This document shows, in pieces, positions 51,400 to 60,961 of a stretch of 64,000 nucleotides of DNA (its first letter is position 1; each line of letters opens with the position of its first letter). The notes under the pieces were generated by a model that saw only the letters and a list, made by a program, of their open reading frames with translations, was not told the DNA's origin and ran no database searches. This stretch comes from Streptomyces gelaticus (lineage in GTDB: Bacteria; Actinomycetota; Actinomycetes; Streptomycetales; Streptomycetaceae). Where the stretch lies: the NCBI RefSeq assembly GCF_014649535.1, contig NZ_BMTF01000001.1, forward strand, positions 434,407 to 498,406, read 5' to 3'. A program made the translations under genes and the position numbers.

Positions 51400-52053
51400 A
51401 TGCACATCAAGGAAACCGACACACTCCTGTTCATCGGTGACTCCATCACCGACGCTGGCCGCGACCGCGGAGACTTCGCATCGCTCGGCGACGGGTACGT
51501 CAACGAGATCGCCCGGACCCTGCGCGCGAGGGCGGGCGACGGACCCGTGCCCGCTGTCATCAACCGGGGCATCAGCGGCAATCGCGTCTACGACCTCGAG
51601 GCCAGATGGACCACCGATGTCATCGAACACGGGCCCACCGTGGTCACGGTCAAGATCGGCATCAACGACACCTGGCGGCTCTACGACAGCCGACTCGCCA
51701 GCCCCGTCGACGAGTTCGAGGCGTGCCTCGCCCGCCTCCTCGCGGACACCGTACGGGAACTCTCCGCTCAACTGGTCGTCATCACACCGTTCCTGCTCCC
51801 GGTCACCCCGGAACAGGAAAGCTGGTTCGAGGACCTGACGCCCCGTACCGATGCCGTCCTTCGCGCCGCGGCGGCCAACGGAGCCCAGGTGGTCCGTGCG
51901 GACCTCGCGCTGCGTCGCGCCGCGGAGACGAAGGAAGCCGCGGAGCTGGCCCGGGACGGGGTCCATCCGACGCCACTCGGCCACCGGATCGTCGCCGAAG
52001 CCTGGCTCGCCGCGGTGGACTCCGCCGCCGTCGCCCCGGACCCGCAACGCTGA
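51400..52053 (+). CDS. SGNH/GDSL-family hydrolase
   Basis: The 217-residue SGNH hydrolase has block I FIGDSITDAGRD (nucleophilic Ser), block III KIGINDTW and block V ARDGVHPTPLGH (Asp and His). There is no signal peptide, so it is probably cytoplasmic. In a glycan locus it may remove acetyl or other ester groups from imported oligosaccharides. Last gene of the polysaccharide unit. Confidence 0.92.
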   Translation: MHIKETDTLLFIGDSITDAGRDRGDFASLGDGYVNEIARTLRARAGDGPVPAVINRGISGNRVYDLEARWTTDVIEHGPTVVTVKIGINDTWRLYDSRLASPVDEFEACLARLLADTVRELSAQLVVITPFLLPVTPEQESWFEDLTPRTDAVLRAAAANGAQVVRADLALRRAAETKEAAELARDGVHPTPLGHRIVAEAWLAAVDSAAVAPDPQR

Positions 52054-52071
52054 GGGCTGTCCCGTAGTCCC

Positions 52072-52107
52072 TGGGCCTCCTCTGCTCGGAGAGCAAGGGG
52101 AGGCCCA
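52072..52107 (+). terminator. Branched hairpin after the SGNH gene
   Basis: TGGGCCTCC (52072-52080) pairs with GGAGGCCCA (52099-52107) and encloses a TGCTC/GAGCA stem, just downstream of the SGNH stop. Confidence 0.65.
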
Positions 52108-52425
52108 CCTGCACGTCCTTTGATTCCGCGCGTCGGTCGACCCGTGTCGCACCGCGCGCGAGGGCCTCGCCCACCCCGCGAACTCCACGGGAGGGGCGGA
52201 ACCGAGCCGGCCGGTTCCCGGGCGGCCCGGAAGCGCCCTCTGTCGCCGAATCCGTGGCTGCGCATTCCCGAACTGCGCGACGGCACAAGGCCGGAGCCCG
52301 GGAGGTGAGGCGGATCACTTTCCTTCCTGATCGGCGCATGGTTCTCCGGACCCGGGGCAGGCGGCCAGATCGCCGGGGTGCGACCGGCGTGAAGAGCAAA
52401 CCGGAACCGAAGGGCCAATCACGAC
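52108..52425. other. Intergenic region before betB
   Basis: About 320 bases hold no supportable gene. It presumably carries the promoter of the choline/betaine operon; I could not fix -35/-10 elements. Confidence 0.45.
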
Positions 52426-53913
52426 GTGTCGGCAGTACAACAGACCATCCACGTGGGCGGAGAGTGGCGTTCGGCCGCCTCCGGCGCCACGCGCGAGATC
52501 ATCGACCCCGTCGACGCAGGAGTCTTCGCCGTCGTGTCCGAGGGCGGCGTCACCGACACCGATGACGCCGTCGCCGCGGCGCGTGCCGCCTTCGACGAAG
52601 GTTCCTGGCCGCGTACGCCCGTCGCCGAACGGGCCGCCCTGCTACGCCGCGTCGCGGCACTGCTGGAGCGGGACCGGGAGAAGATCGGCGCCCTGGAGAG
52701 CCGGGACGCGGGCAAGACCCTCGAAGAGGGGCGCGTCGACGTGGACTGTGTGCGCGACGCCTTCGTCTACTTCGCCGACCTCGTCATGAACGAGAGCGGC
52801 GGGCGTGTCGTCGACGCCGGGTCCGACGAGATCCACAGCGTCGTCGTACACGAGCCCGTCGGTGTGTGCGCACTCATCACCCCATGGAACTACCCGCTGC
52901 TCCAGGCGAGTTGGAAGATCGCCCCGGCCCTCGCCGCCGGGAACACCTTCGTGATCAAGCCGAGCGAGATCACCCCGCTCACCACCGTCGCACTGATCGG
53001 GCTCCTGATGGAGGCCGGACTGCCGCAGGGTGCCGCCAACATCGTCACCGGCCCCGGTGCCACCGTCGGCGCCCGTCTCGTCGAACACCCGGACGTCGAC
53101 CTCGTGTCGTTCACCGGCGGGCTGGCCAGCGGTACGAAGGTGGCCCGCGCCGCCGCCGACACCGTGAAGAAGGTCGCCCTCGAACTCGGCGGCAAGAACC
53201 CCAATGTCGTCTTCGCCGACGCCTGTGCCACCGAGGAAGGCTTCGACACCGCCGTCGACCAGGCGCTCAACGCCGCCTTCATCCACAGCGGCCAGGTGTG
53301 CTCCGCCGGCTCCCGCCTCATCGTCGAGGAGTCGCTGCGCGAACGCTTCGTCGCTGAACTCGCCCGCCGTGCCGCGAAGATCCGCCTCGGCCGCGGCACC
53401 GACCCGGGCGTCGAGTGCGGACCGCTCGTCTCCGCGCGACAGCTCGCGAGGACCGAGGACTTCGTCGCGTCCGCCCTCGCGGAGGGCGCCGTGCTCCGGA
53501 CCGGCGGCGAACGGCCCGAAGGCCCCGGCTACTTCTACCGCCCCACCGTCCTCGACCGGTGCGACCGCCGGATGCGCGTCGTGCGCGAAGAGGTCTTCGG
53601 CCCCGTCCTGACCGTCGAGACCTTCCGTACGGAGGACGAGGCCGTCACCCTCGCCAACGACACCGAGTACGGGCTCGCGGGCGCCGTGTGGACCTCCGAC
53701 GCGGTCCGCGCCCGGCGCGTCGCGGGCCGGCTGCGCCACGGCACCGTCTGGATCAACGATTTCCACCCCTACCTCCCGCAGGCCGAATGGGGCGGTTTCG
53801 GGAAGTCGGGCATCGGCCGTGAACTGGGCCCGACCGGCCTCGCGGAGTACCGCGAGGCCAAGCACATCTACCAGAACCTCGCTCCGCGCCCCGTGCGCTG
53901 GTTCGCGGGCTGA
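52426..53913 (+). CDS. betB: Betaine-aldehyde dehydrogenase
   Basis: The 495-residue aldehyde dehydrogenase has PWNYPLLQASWKIAPALAAGNT, glutamate in LELGGKNPN and catalytic C292 in HSGQVCSAGSR. The sequence and the adjacent choline oxidase-type gene identify it as BetB, which oxidises betaine aldehyde to glycine betaine with NAD(P). The start is GTG 52426. First gene of a choline-to-betaine and betaine-uptake locus. Confidence 0.9.
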   Translation: MSAVQQTIHVGGEWRSAASGATREIIDPVDAGVFAVVSEGGVTDTDDAVAAARAAFDEGSWPRTPVAERAALLRRVAALLERDREKIGALESRDAGKTLEEGRVDVDCVRDAFVYFADLVMNESGGRVVDAGSDEIHSVVVHEPVGVCALITPWNYPLLQASWKIAPALAAGNTFVIKPSEITPLTTVALIGLLMEAGLPQGAANIVTGPGATVGARLVEHPDVDLVSFTGGLASGTKVARAAADTVKKVALELGGKNPNVVFADACATEEGFDTAVDQALNAAFIHSGQVCSAGSRLIVEESLRERFVAELARRAAKIRLGRGTDPGVECGPLVSARQLARTEDFVASALAEGAVLRTGGERPEGPGYFYRPTVLDRCDRRMRVVREEVFGPVLTVETFRTEDEAVTLANDTEYGLAGAVWTSDAVRARRVAGRLRHGTVWINDFHPYLPQAEWGGFGKSGIGRELGPTGLAEYREAKHIYQNLAPRPVRWFAG

Positions 53914-54082
53914 GACGCAGACGAAAGACGCGACGCACAGACCACGCGTGACGCAAGACGCACAGGCACGGGACGCAGCAGACGCGACGGACTCGACGCT
54001 GCCGACCGGCGCAGCACAGCCGACCGGTGCAACGCAGTCCACCGACGCAACCGCGCGCAACGGAGCAGAGGGAAGCGAGCAC
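53914..54082 (+). repeat. Low-complexity GACGCA-rich spacer
   Basis: This 169-base gap between betB and the choline dehydrogenase is rich in degenerate GACGCA/ACGCAN units. It stays open in the frame of the next gene, encoding a Thr/Ala/Asp/Gln-rich stretch (TQDAQARDAADATDST). It may be a repetitive spacer or a disordered N-terminal extension from the GTG at about 53948. Confidence 0.6.
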
Positions 54083-55606
54083 ATGACCGAGAACCACCTC
54101 TACGACTACGTCGTCATCGGCGGCGGCACGGCCGGATCGGTGATCGCCTCCCGGCTCACCGAGAACCCGGACACCACCGTCGCCGTCATCGAGGGCGGCC
54201 CCAGCGACGTCGGACGGGACGACGTCCTCACGCTGCGCCGCTGGATGGGCCTCCTCGGCGGTGAACTGGACTACGACTACCCGACGACCGAGCAGCCCCG
54301 AGGCAACTCGTACATCCGCCACAGCCGCGCCCGGGTACTCGGCGGCTGCTCGTCCCACAACACCCTCATCGCCTTCAAGCCGCTGCCGGCCGACTGGGAC
54401 GAGTGGGCCGACGCGGGCGCCGAAGGCTGGGACGCGGCGTCGATGGACCCGTACTTCGCCAGGCTCCGCAACAACATCGTCCCCGTCGACGAGGCCGACC
54501 GGAACGCCATCGCCCGCGACTTCGTCGAAGCAGCGCAGGCCGCTCTGGACGTGCCGCGCGTCGAAGGATTCAACAAGCAGCCGTTCCACGAGGGCGTCGG
54601 TTTCTTCGACCTCGCCTACCACCCGGAGAACAACAAGCGCTCCTCGGCCTCCGTGGCGTATCTGCACCCGTTCCTGGACCGTGCGAACCTCCATATCGCC
54701 CTGGAGACCTGGGCGTTCGGGCTGGAGCTGGAGGGGACCCGGGTCACCGGTGTGCGGGTGCGCACCAAGGACGGCGCGGAGCACGTCGTACGGGCCCGGC
54801 GCGAGGTGCTGGTGTGCGCGGGCGCCGTGGACACCCCCCGGCTGCTGCTGCACTCCGGCATCGGGCCCCGCGCCGACCTGGAGAAGCTCGGTATCCCCGT
54901 CGTGCACGATCTGCCGGGTGTCGGCGAGAACCTTCTCGACCACCCCGAGTCGGTCATCGTCTGGGAGACCGACGGGCCGATCCCGGAGAACTCCGCGATG
55001 GACAGCGACGCGGGCCTGTTCGTACGCCGGGACCCGGAGGCCGACGGGCCGGACCTGATGTTCCACTTCTACCAGATCCCGTTCACCGACAACCCCGAAC
55101 GGCTGGGCTATCGGCGGCCCCCGCACGGAGTGTCGATGACCCCCAACGTCCCCAAGCCGCGCAGTCGCGGGCGGCTGTATCTGACCAGCGCCGACCCCGG
55201 GGTCAAACCCGCCCTCGACTTCCGGTACTTCACCGACGAGGACGACTACGACGGCCGCACCCTCATCGACGGCATCCGCATCGCCCGCCGCATCGCGGAG
55301 CAGGAACCGCTGGCCGGCTGGCTCGGGCGCGAGGTCTGCCCGGGGCCCGAGGTCACCTCCGACGAGGAGCTCGGCGAGTACGCGCGCAAGGTCGCGCACA
55401 CCGTCTACCATCCGGCCGGGACCTGCCGGATGGGTGCTGCGGACGACGAACTCGCCGTGGTGTCACCCGATCTGAGGATCCGTGGCCTGGACGGCATCCG
55501 GATCGCCGATGCCTCCGTCTTCCCGACGATGCCGACCGTCAACCCGATGATCGGCGTGCTGATGATCGGGGAGAAATGCGCGGACCTTCTGGGAGGCAAC
55601 GCCTGA
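54083..55606 (+). CDS. betA: GMC-family choline dehydrogenase
   Basis: The 507-residue flavoprotein has the FAD-binding [19 protein letters not shown] at the start, the GMC signature around [14 protein letters not shown], and the catalytic C-terminal block [14 protein letters not shown] followed by [13 protein letters not shown]. It oxidises choline to betaine aldehyde, passed to BetB. The ATG at 54083 follows GAGGGAAG. The next gene overlaps its stop by one base. Confidence 0.88.
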   Translation: MTENHLYDYVVIGGGTAGSVIASRLTENPDTTVAVIEGGPSDVGRDDVLTLRRWMGLLGGELDYDYPTTEQPRGNSYIRHSRARVLGGCSSHNTLIAFKPLPADWDEWADAGAEGWDAASMDPYFARLRNNIVPVDEADRNAIARDFVEAAQAALDVPRVEGFNKQPFHEGVGFFDLAYHPENNKRSSASVAYLHPFLDRANLHIALETWAFGLELEGTRVTGVRVRTKDGAEHVVRARREVLVCAGAVDTPRLLLHSGIGPRADLEKLGIPVVHDLPGVGENLLDHPESVIVWETDGPIPENSAMDSDAGLFVRRDPEADGPDLMFHFYQIPFTDNPERLGYRRPPHGVSMTPNVPKPRSRGRLYLTSADPGVKPALDFRYFTDEDDYDGRTLIDGIRIARRIAEQEPLAGWLGREVCPGPEVTSDEELGEYARKVAHTVYHPAGTCRMGAADDELAVVSPDLRIRGLDGIRIADASVFPTMPTVNPMIGVLMIGEKCADLLGGNA

Positions 55607-56691
55607 TGAACACCGAGCCGCCCGCCCCTTCCGGGCCTTCTGTCCCTTCCGGGCCGCCCGTGTTCTCCGTACGCGAGCTGTGGAAGGTCTTCGGTCCGAA
55701 GGCCGACCGGGTGCCGGCGGATCCGGATCTCGCCGCACTCGGCCCGGCCGCGCTGCGTGAACGCACCGGCTGCACCGCCGCCGTGCGCGATGTGTCGTTC
55801 GACGTCCGCAAGGGGGAGGTCTTCGTCGTCATGGGCCTGTCCGGCTCCGGCAAGTCGACGCTCGTGCGCTGCCTGACCCGGCTGATCGAGCCCACCTCCG
55901 GCTCGATCGCCATCGATGGCGAGGACGTGCTGTCGATGGACGCGTCCCGGCTGCGCCAACTGCGCCGCCACCGCGCCGCGATGGTCTTCCAGCACTTCGG
56001 GCTGCTGCCGCACCGGTCGGTCCTGGACAACGTCGCGTACGGGCTGGAGATCCAGGGCATCGCGCGCGCCGAACGACGTGAGCGGGCGGCCGAGTTCGTC
56101 ACCAAGGTCGGCCTCGAAGGCATGGAGCACCGCCGCCCCGCCCAGCTCTCCGGCGGCCAGCAACAACGGGTCGGGCTGGCCCGTGCCCTCGCCGTGGACC
56201 CCGAAGTATTGCTGTTCGACGAGCCGTTCAGCGCACTGGACCCCCTGATCAGGCGCGACATGCAGGAGGAGGTCGTACGGCTGCACGGCGAGGAGGGCCG
56301 CACGATGGTCTTCATCACGCACGACCTCGGCGAGGCGCTGAAACTCGGCGACCGGATCGCGCTGATGCGGGGCGGCCGGATCGTGCAGCTCGGCACACCC
56401 GAGCAGATCGTGGGTGCCCCCGCGGACGACTACGTACGCGACTTCGTCCGCGACGTGCCGCGCGAACAGGTGATGACCGTGCGCTCGGCGATGCGCCCGG
56501 CCGGGCCCGCCGAGACGGACAGCGGACCGGCACTGGCCCCCGACGCGACGGTCCACGAGGCCATCGAGGCCGTCGTCCGCAGCGGCGGGACCGCCCGTGT
56601 CGTCGAGGACGGCCGCTGCCTGGGCGTGGTCGGCCACGCGGACCTGCTCGGTGTGGTGGCGGGGCTCGCCCCGCGGACGGAGGCGGCCTGA
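55606..56691 (+). CDS. Glycine betaine/choline ABC transporter ATPase (ProV/OpuAA type)
   Basis: The 361-residue ATPase has Walker [10 protein letters not shown], signature [15 protein letters not shown], Walker [16 protein letters not shown] and the ProV-typical [16 protein letters not shown]. It is followed by a CBS-like regulatory region (about 300-355, [19 protein letters not shown]). CBS domains in this family sense ionic strength. The ATG overlaps the betA stop by one base. Confidence 0.94.
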   Translation: MNTEPPAPSGPSVPSGPPVFSVRELWKVFGPKADRVPADPDLAALGPAALRERTGCTAAVRDVSFDVRKGEVFVVMGLSGSGKSTLVRCLTRLIEPTSGSIAIDGEDVLSMDASRLRQLRRHRAAMVFQHFGLLPHRSVLDNVAYGLEIQGIARAERRERAAEFVTKVGLEGMEHRRPAQLSGGQQQRVGLARALAVDPEVLLFDEPFSALDPLIRRDMQEEVVRLHGEEGRTMVFITHDLGEALKLGDRIALMRGGRIVQLGTPEQIVGAPADDYVRDFVRDVPREQVMTVRSAMRPAGPAETDSGPALAPDATVHEAIEAVVRSGGTARVVEDGRCLGVVGHADLLGVVAGLAPRTEAA

Positions 56692-56785
56692 TGCCCGCGC
56701 ACACCACCTGGGGCTCACCGGGCCCGCGTCCCGCGCATCCGGCCGCGACCGTGCGCGCAGCGGACACGACGAGGAGGCGGACCCG

Positions 56786-58729
56786 ATGAGCACCACCGCC
56801 ACCCCTGCCGCCGAGGCGGGCGCGCCGCTGACCGGTGGCGTCGCCCGGCACCGCACCGCACTCATCGGGGGCGCCGCACTCGTGGCGCTCCTCCTCGGCA
56901 CCGTGCTCCTGGGCGGTGGCGGCTGGCCCGCACACTTCGCCGTCGATCTGTCCGGACCGATGGGCGACACCAGCGACTGGATCACCGACAACCGGGACAG
57001 CCACCCGCTCTTCCTGTACTTCTTCGGCCACATCAGCAACGTCGTCGTGCTGTCCGTACGCGCCGTCTACCTCGTCCTCCTCGCCATCGGCTGGGCCGGG
57101 GTCACCGCCGCCGCCGGCCTCGTCGCCGGGTGCCTCGCGGGCCTCCGACCGGCACTCACCGCGGTCTCCGCCTTCGCCCTGTGCGGGCTGCTCGGCATGT
57201 GGGTCCCCACCATGCAGACCCTCGCCCTGATGGTCGTCGCCGTCGCGGCGTCCGTGCTGCTCGGCGCGGTGCTCGGGCTTGCCGCCGGACTCTCCGGCCG
57301 TGTGCACCGGGCCCTGCGCCCGGTGCTCGACACCATGCAGGTGCTGCCCGCCTTCGCATATCTGCTCCCGGTCGTGCTGGTCTTCGGCATCGGCGTGCCC
57401 GCCGCGGTCCTCGCCACCGTCGTCTACGCGGCTCCGCCCATGGCCCGGCTGACCGCGCTCGGCCTGCGCGGCGCGGACGCCGGGGTGATGGAGGCCGCCG
57501 CCTCGCTCGGCGCGACCGGCCGGCAGCGGCTGCTGACCGCCCGGCTCCCGCTGGCCCGCAAGGAACTGCTGCTCGGCGTCAATCAGTCGATCATGATGGC
57601 GCTCTCGATGGCCGTGATCGCGTCCGTGATCGGCGCGGGCGGTCTCGGCGACCGGGTGTACCAGGCCCTCGCCTCCGTCGATGTGGGCGCGGCGCTCGCT
57701 GCCGGCGTGCCGGTCGTACTGCTCGCCGTGGTGCTCGACCGTGTCACCGGTGCGGCAGGGGAGCGGATCGGTGCCGCGCCTGCCCGGGGCACCGGCCTCG
57801 GCTGGGCCGTCGCCGCGGCCGGTACGGTCGCCGTCGCACTCGTCGGCCGCTGCACCGACCGGCTCTCGTGGCCGGACGCCTGGACCGTGGACATCGCGGG
57901 TCCGGTCAACAGCGCCGTCGACTGGATGACCGCGCACCTGTATTCCGGGATTCCCGTCGTCGGCGGCACCGCGGACTGGGCCGCCCGCTTCACCACCTGG
58001 GTCCTCGACCCGTTGCGTGACGGCCTGCAGTGGCTGCCCTGGTGGGCCGTACTGCTCCTGGTGGGGGTCGTCGCCCAGCTCATCGGCAGCTGGCGCACCG
58101 CGCTGACCGCCGTGCTCGCGATGGCCGCGATCGGGGTGCTCGGGGTGTGGGACCCGGCGCTGGACACCCTCTCGCAGGTGCTGGCCGCGGTCGCCGTCAC
58201 ACTCCTCGCCGGTGTCGCCATCGGTGTCGTCGCGGCCCGGAGCCCCCGCCTGGAGCGGGTGTTGCGGCCCGTGCTCGACGTATTCCAGACGATGCCGCAG
58301 TTCGTGTACCTCATCCCGGTGGTCGCGCTGTTCGGCGTCGGCCGGGCACCCGCCACCGCCGCGGCCGTGGTGTACGCGCTGCCCGCCGTCGTGCGTATCA
58401 CCGCACAGGGCATGCGCGCCGTGGACCCGGTCGCGATGGAGTCGTCCCGCTCGCTCGGCGCGACGGGCTGGCAGCAGCTGCGCCAGGTCCAACTTCCCCT
58501 TGCCAGACCCGCGTTGCTGCTGGCCGTCAACCAGGGCGTGGTCCTGGTCCTGGCCGTCGTCATCATCGGCGGCCTCGTCGGCGGTGGTGCGCTCGGCTAC
58601 GAGGTGGTGTTCGGGCTGGCCCAGGGCGACCTGGCGACCGGTCTTGTCGCGGGCGCGGCGATCGTGTGCCTCGGGCTGATGCTGGACCGGGTCACACAGC
58701 CTGTCGGAAGGGAGAGCCGGGATGCGTAG
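56786..58729 (+). CDS. Fused double ProW-type permease
   Basis: The 647-residue protein consists of two complete ProW/OpuAB permease units. Each has the family block LRPVLDTMQVLPAFAYLLPVVLVFGIG or LRPVLDVFQTMPQFVYLIPVVALFGVG and the EAA loops GVMEAAASLGATGRQRL or VAMESSRSLGATGWQQL. The join is near residues 330-420. A single chain can thus supply both halves of the transport channel. GAGGAGG precedes the ATG. It belongs with the ATPase and ProX-like genes. Confidence 0.93.
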   Translation: MSTTATPAAEAGAPLTGGVARHRTALIGGAALVALLLGTVLLGGGGWPAHFAVDLSGPMGDTSDWITDNRDSHPLFLYFFGHISNVVVLSVRAVYLVLLAIGWAGVTAAAGLVAGCLAGLRPALTAVSAFALCGLLGMWVPTMQTLALMVVAVAASVLLGAVLGLAAGLSGRVHRALRPVLDTMQVLPAFAYLLPVVLVFGIGVPAAVLATVVYAAPPMARLTALGLRGADAGVMEAAASLGATGRQRLLTARLPLARKELLLGVNQSIMMALSMAVIASVIGAGGLGDRVYQALASVDVGAALAAGVPVVLLAVVLDRVTGAAGERIGAAPARGTGLGWAVAAAGTVAVALVGRCTDRLSWPDAWTVDIAGPVNSAVDWMTAHLYSGIPVVGGTADWAARFTTWVLDPLRDGLQWLPWWAVLLLVGVVAQLIGSWRTALTAVLAMAAIGVLGVWDPALDTLSQVLAAVAVTLLAGVAIGVVAARSPRLERVLRPVLDVFQTMPQFVYLIPVVALFGVGRAPATAAAVVYALPAVVRITAQGMRAVDPVAMESSRSLGATGWQQLRQVQLPLARPALLLAVNQGVVLVLAVVIIGGLVGGGALGYEVVFGLAQGDLATGLVAGAAIVCLGLMLDRVTQPVGRESRDA

Positions 58730-59678
58730 ACGTGCCATCGCCGCGGCCGCGGCCTTCGCGCTGCCGGTCCTGACGGGCTGCGGCGCCGCGGACATGACCA
58801 AGCAGTCCTCCCCGTACGCCGACGCGCACGGGGCCAGGACCGTGACCCTCTCCGTCCAGTCGTGGGTGGGCGCACAGGCGAACGCCGCGGTCGCCCAGTA
58901 CCTGCTCAAGCACGAGCTGGGATACCGCGTCGACACCGTCCAGATCGACGAGGTCCCTGCCTGGGACGCACTGAGCCAGGGCCGGGTCGACGCGATCCTG
59001 GAGGACTGGGGCCACCCGGAGCAGGAGCAGCGGTACGTCGCGGACAAGAAGACCATCGCGCCGGGCGGCGAACTCGGGGTGACCGGCCACATCGGCTGGT
59101 TCGTACCGAAGTACTTCGCCGATGCCGAACCGGACGTGACGGACTGGAAGAACCTCGACAAGTACGCCGGCCTGCTCCGCACCGCGGAGAGCGGCGGCAA
59201 GGGCCAGCTCCTGGACGGCTCGCCCTCGTACGTCACCAACGACAAGGCGCTCGTGCGGAACCTCGACCTGGACTACCAGGTGGTGTTCTCCGGCTCCGAA
59301 GCGGCGCAGATCACGCAGATCAAGCAGTTCGCCAAGGAGAAGAAGCCGTTCCTCACCTACTGGTACAAGCCGCAGTGGCTGTTCGAGCAGGTCCCGATGA
59401 CGGAGGTGAAGCTGCCCGCGTACAAGGAGGGCTGCGACGCCGACCCGGAGAAGGTGGCGTGTGCCTACCCGCACACTCCGCTGCGGAAGTTCCTCAACGC
59501 CCGGTTCGCGGACGGGGGCGGCAGGGCCGCCGAGTTCCTGAAGAAGTTCCACTGGACGACAGAGGCACAGAACGAGGTGGCGCTGATGATCGCGGACCGG
59601 AAGCTGTCGCCGGAGGAAGCCGCGGAGCGGTGGGTGCGGAAGAACGAGTCCACCTGGCGGGCGTGGCTGCCGGACTGA
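58722..59678 (+). CDS. Glycine betaine/choline-binding lipoprotein (ProX/OpuAC type)
   Basis: The 318-residue lipoprotein has signal LPVLTGCGAAD and an OpuAC fold (VTLSVQSWVGAQANAAVAQYLL, VDAILEDWGHPEQEQ, GHIGWFVPKYFAD, FLTYWYKPQWLFEQ). Several tryptophans and tyrosines can form the aromatic cage for quaternary amines. The ATG at 58722 overlaps the permease gene by eight bases. Its stop is followed by a bidirectional terminator. Confidence 0.93.
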   Translation: MRRRAIAAAAAFALPVLTGCGAADMTKQSSPYADAHGARTVTLSVQSWVGAQANAAVAQYLLKHELGYRVDTVQIDEVPAWDALSQGRVDAILEDWGHPEQEQRYVADKKTIAPGGELGVTGHIGWFVPKYFADAEPDVTDWKNLDKYAGLLRTAESGGKGQLLDGSPSYVTNDKALVRNLDLDYQVVFSGSEAAQITQIKQFAKEKKPFLTYWYKPQWLFEQVPMTEVKLPAYKEGCDADPEKVACAYPHTPLRKFLNARFADGGGRAAEFLKKFHWTTEAQNEVALMIADRKLSPEEAAERWVRKNESTWRAWLPD

Positions 59679-59759
59679 GCACCGGGACCCGCTGATCGGG
59701 TGGATGCGGTGCCGGCCGTCGGTGTGGCATCCGCCCAACGGCGCATCAGGTCCCGGTGC
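59679..59759. terminator. Long bidirectional terminator-like inverted repeat
   Basis: GCACCGGGACC (59679-59689) pairs with GGTCCCGGTGC (59749-59759), with inner GGATGC/GCATCC pairing. It lies between convergent betaine-binding and phosphoesterase genes. Confidence 0.7.
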
Positions 59760-59764
59760 CCGGA

Positions 59765-60799
59765 TCAGGCCCTGGTGTGAAGCGGCACGGTCAACTGCTT
59801 GAGCCAGGTGCCGGTGGTGAAGTCACGGGCCTTGATGACGACGGAGTGGGGACCGACCTCGACCTGCAGCCCCTGGTTGAAGGCACCGCCGAGGGAGACC
59901 TCGCCGCCCTTGCCGTCGTCCATCCAGCCCACCTGGACGGCCGAGGTGTTCACCACGGTGAACCCTTCGAGGTTGCCGGTGCCCGGGACGACCCGGCGCA
60001 CCACCCAGTCGGACAGACCGAGGTCCCAGTGGGTGTGCCCGGAGAACAGGAACACGTCCTTGTGGCGGCCCAGGACCGACAGCAGCCGGTCGGCCTGGAG
60101 GTAGTCGTTGAGGTAGAGCTTGTTGTGCGTGCCCGACACCGTGTTGGGCAGCGGGTGATGGGTCAGCACCATGACGGGCCTGCGGCGGCGCGCCCAGTAC
60201 GCGAGCCGGTCTTCCAGCCAGGCGAACTGCTCGTCGCTGATCCACACTTCGTCCCACAGCTTCGCGTCGTGGTAGTGGGAATAGCGCTCGGTGCCGAGGC
60301 TGAGCACGGGGACGCCGCCGAACGACGTCTCCGCGTACACCTTGTTGCGTTCCGCGAAGTTGTAGAAGCTGCGGAAGAGGGAGTCCTCGGTGGTGCCGTT
60401 GGGCCAGGTCGCCTGGGCGAGAGTGTTCGGGTCGCTGTACTTCGGTACGTAGAACTCGTGGTTGCCGATGGCCCACGCGATGTTCTCGGGGTGCGAGTGC
60501 TGTTCGAGGGTCCGGCGGACCGCCGCGTACTCGAAGTCGTAGCCGCGCGGCGTGATGTCGCCGGCTATGCCGAGGCCGGCACTTCCGGGATTGATGCGGT
60601 GCAGATCGTCCAGGGCCCTGCCGAAGTCGGCGAGGTCGCCCTGGATGTCACTGATGACGTTGAACCGGACCGTCCGGCCCTTGTCGGGCCGGTGCTCGGT
60701 GGCCTCGGCCGCCGGAGCCGTCAGCCCCGCGCCGGCGGCGAGCGCACCGCCCACCAGCGACGCGGTGCCTGTGGTGGCCATGAACGATCTGCGATCCAT
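59765..60799 (-). CDS. Tat-exported metallophosphoesterase
   Basis: The 344-residue calcineurin-like phosphoesterase has signal MDRRSFMATTGTASLVGG, then the metal-binding blocks SDIQGD, GDI (in GIAGDITPRG), GNHE, LTHHP and SGHTHWD in order, giving a two-metal site. A beta-rich domain closes the protein. It hydrolyses phosphate mono- or diesters outside the cell; substrate unknown. Confidence 0.93.
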   Translation of the reverse strand: MDRRSFMATTGTASLVGGALAAGAGLTAPAAEATEHRPDKGRTVRFNVISDIQGDLADFGRALDDLHRINPGSAGLGIAGDITPRGYDFEYAAVRRTLEQHSHPENIAWAIGNHEFYVPKYSDPNTLAQATWPNGTTEDSLFRSFYNFAERNKVYAETSFGGVPVLSLGTERYSHYHDAKLWDEVWISDEQFAWLEDRLAYWARRRRPVMVLTHHPLPNTVSGTHNKLYLNDYLQADRLLSVLGRHKDVFLFSGHTHWDLGLSDWVVRRVVPGTGNLEGFTVVNTSAVQVGWMDDGKGGEVSLGGAFNQGLQVEVGPHSVVIKARDFTTGTWLKQLTVPLHTRA

Positions 60800-60961
60800 C
60801 GGTACTTCCTTCGTCGGTGCGCACCCGTGCGAATGGGACGCGGGGAGTGTCGCCGCTCAGGGTGGCCCGAGGGGATACCGAGGATGACCGTGGCCTGAAC
60901 TGTCCGGCCCGGGGACGGTGAGCCCTTGACGGTCCTCAGCCAGGAACTCCCGGCGGTGGAA

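Noticed and set aside
52054..52110. GGGCTGTCCCGTAG-like sequence considered as an insertion-sequence end
   Set aside because: No second inverted end, target duplication or transposase is nearby; the segment is better explained by the adjoining terminator hairpin.
56315..59245. A 976-codon minus-strand open frame opposite the betaine transporter genes
   Set aside because: Shadow of three well-supported plus-strand genes.
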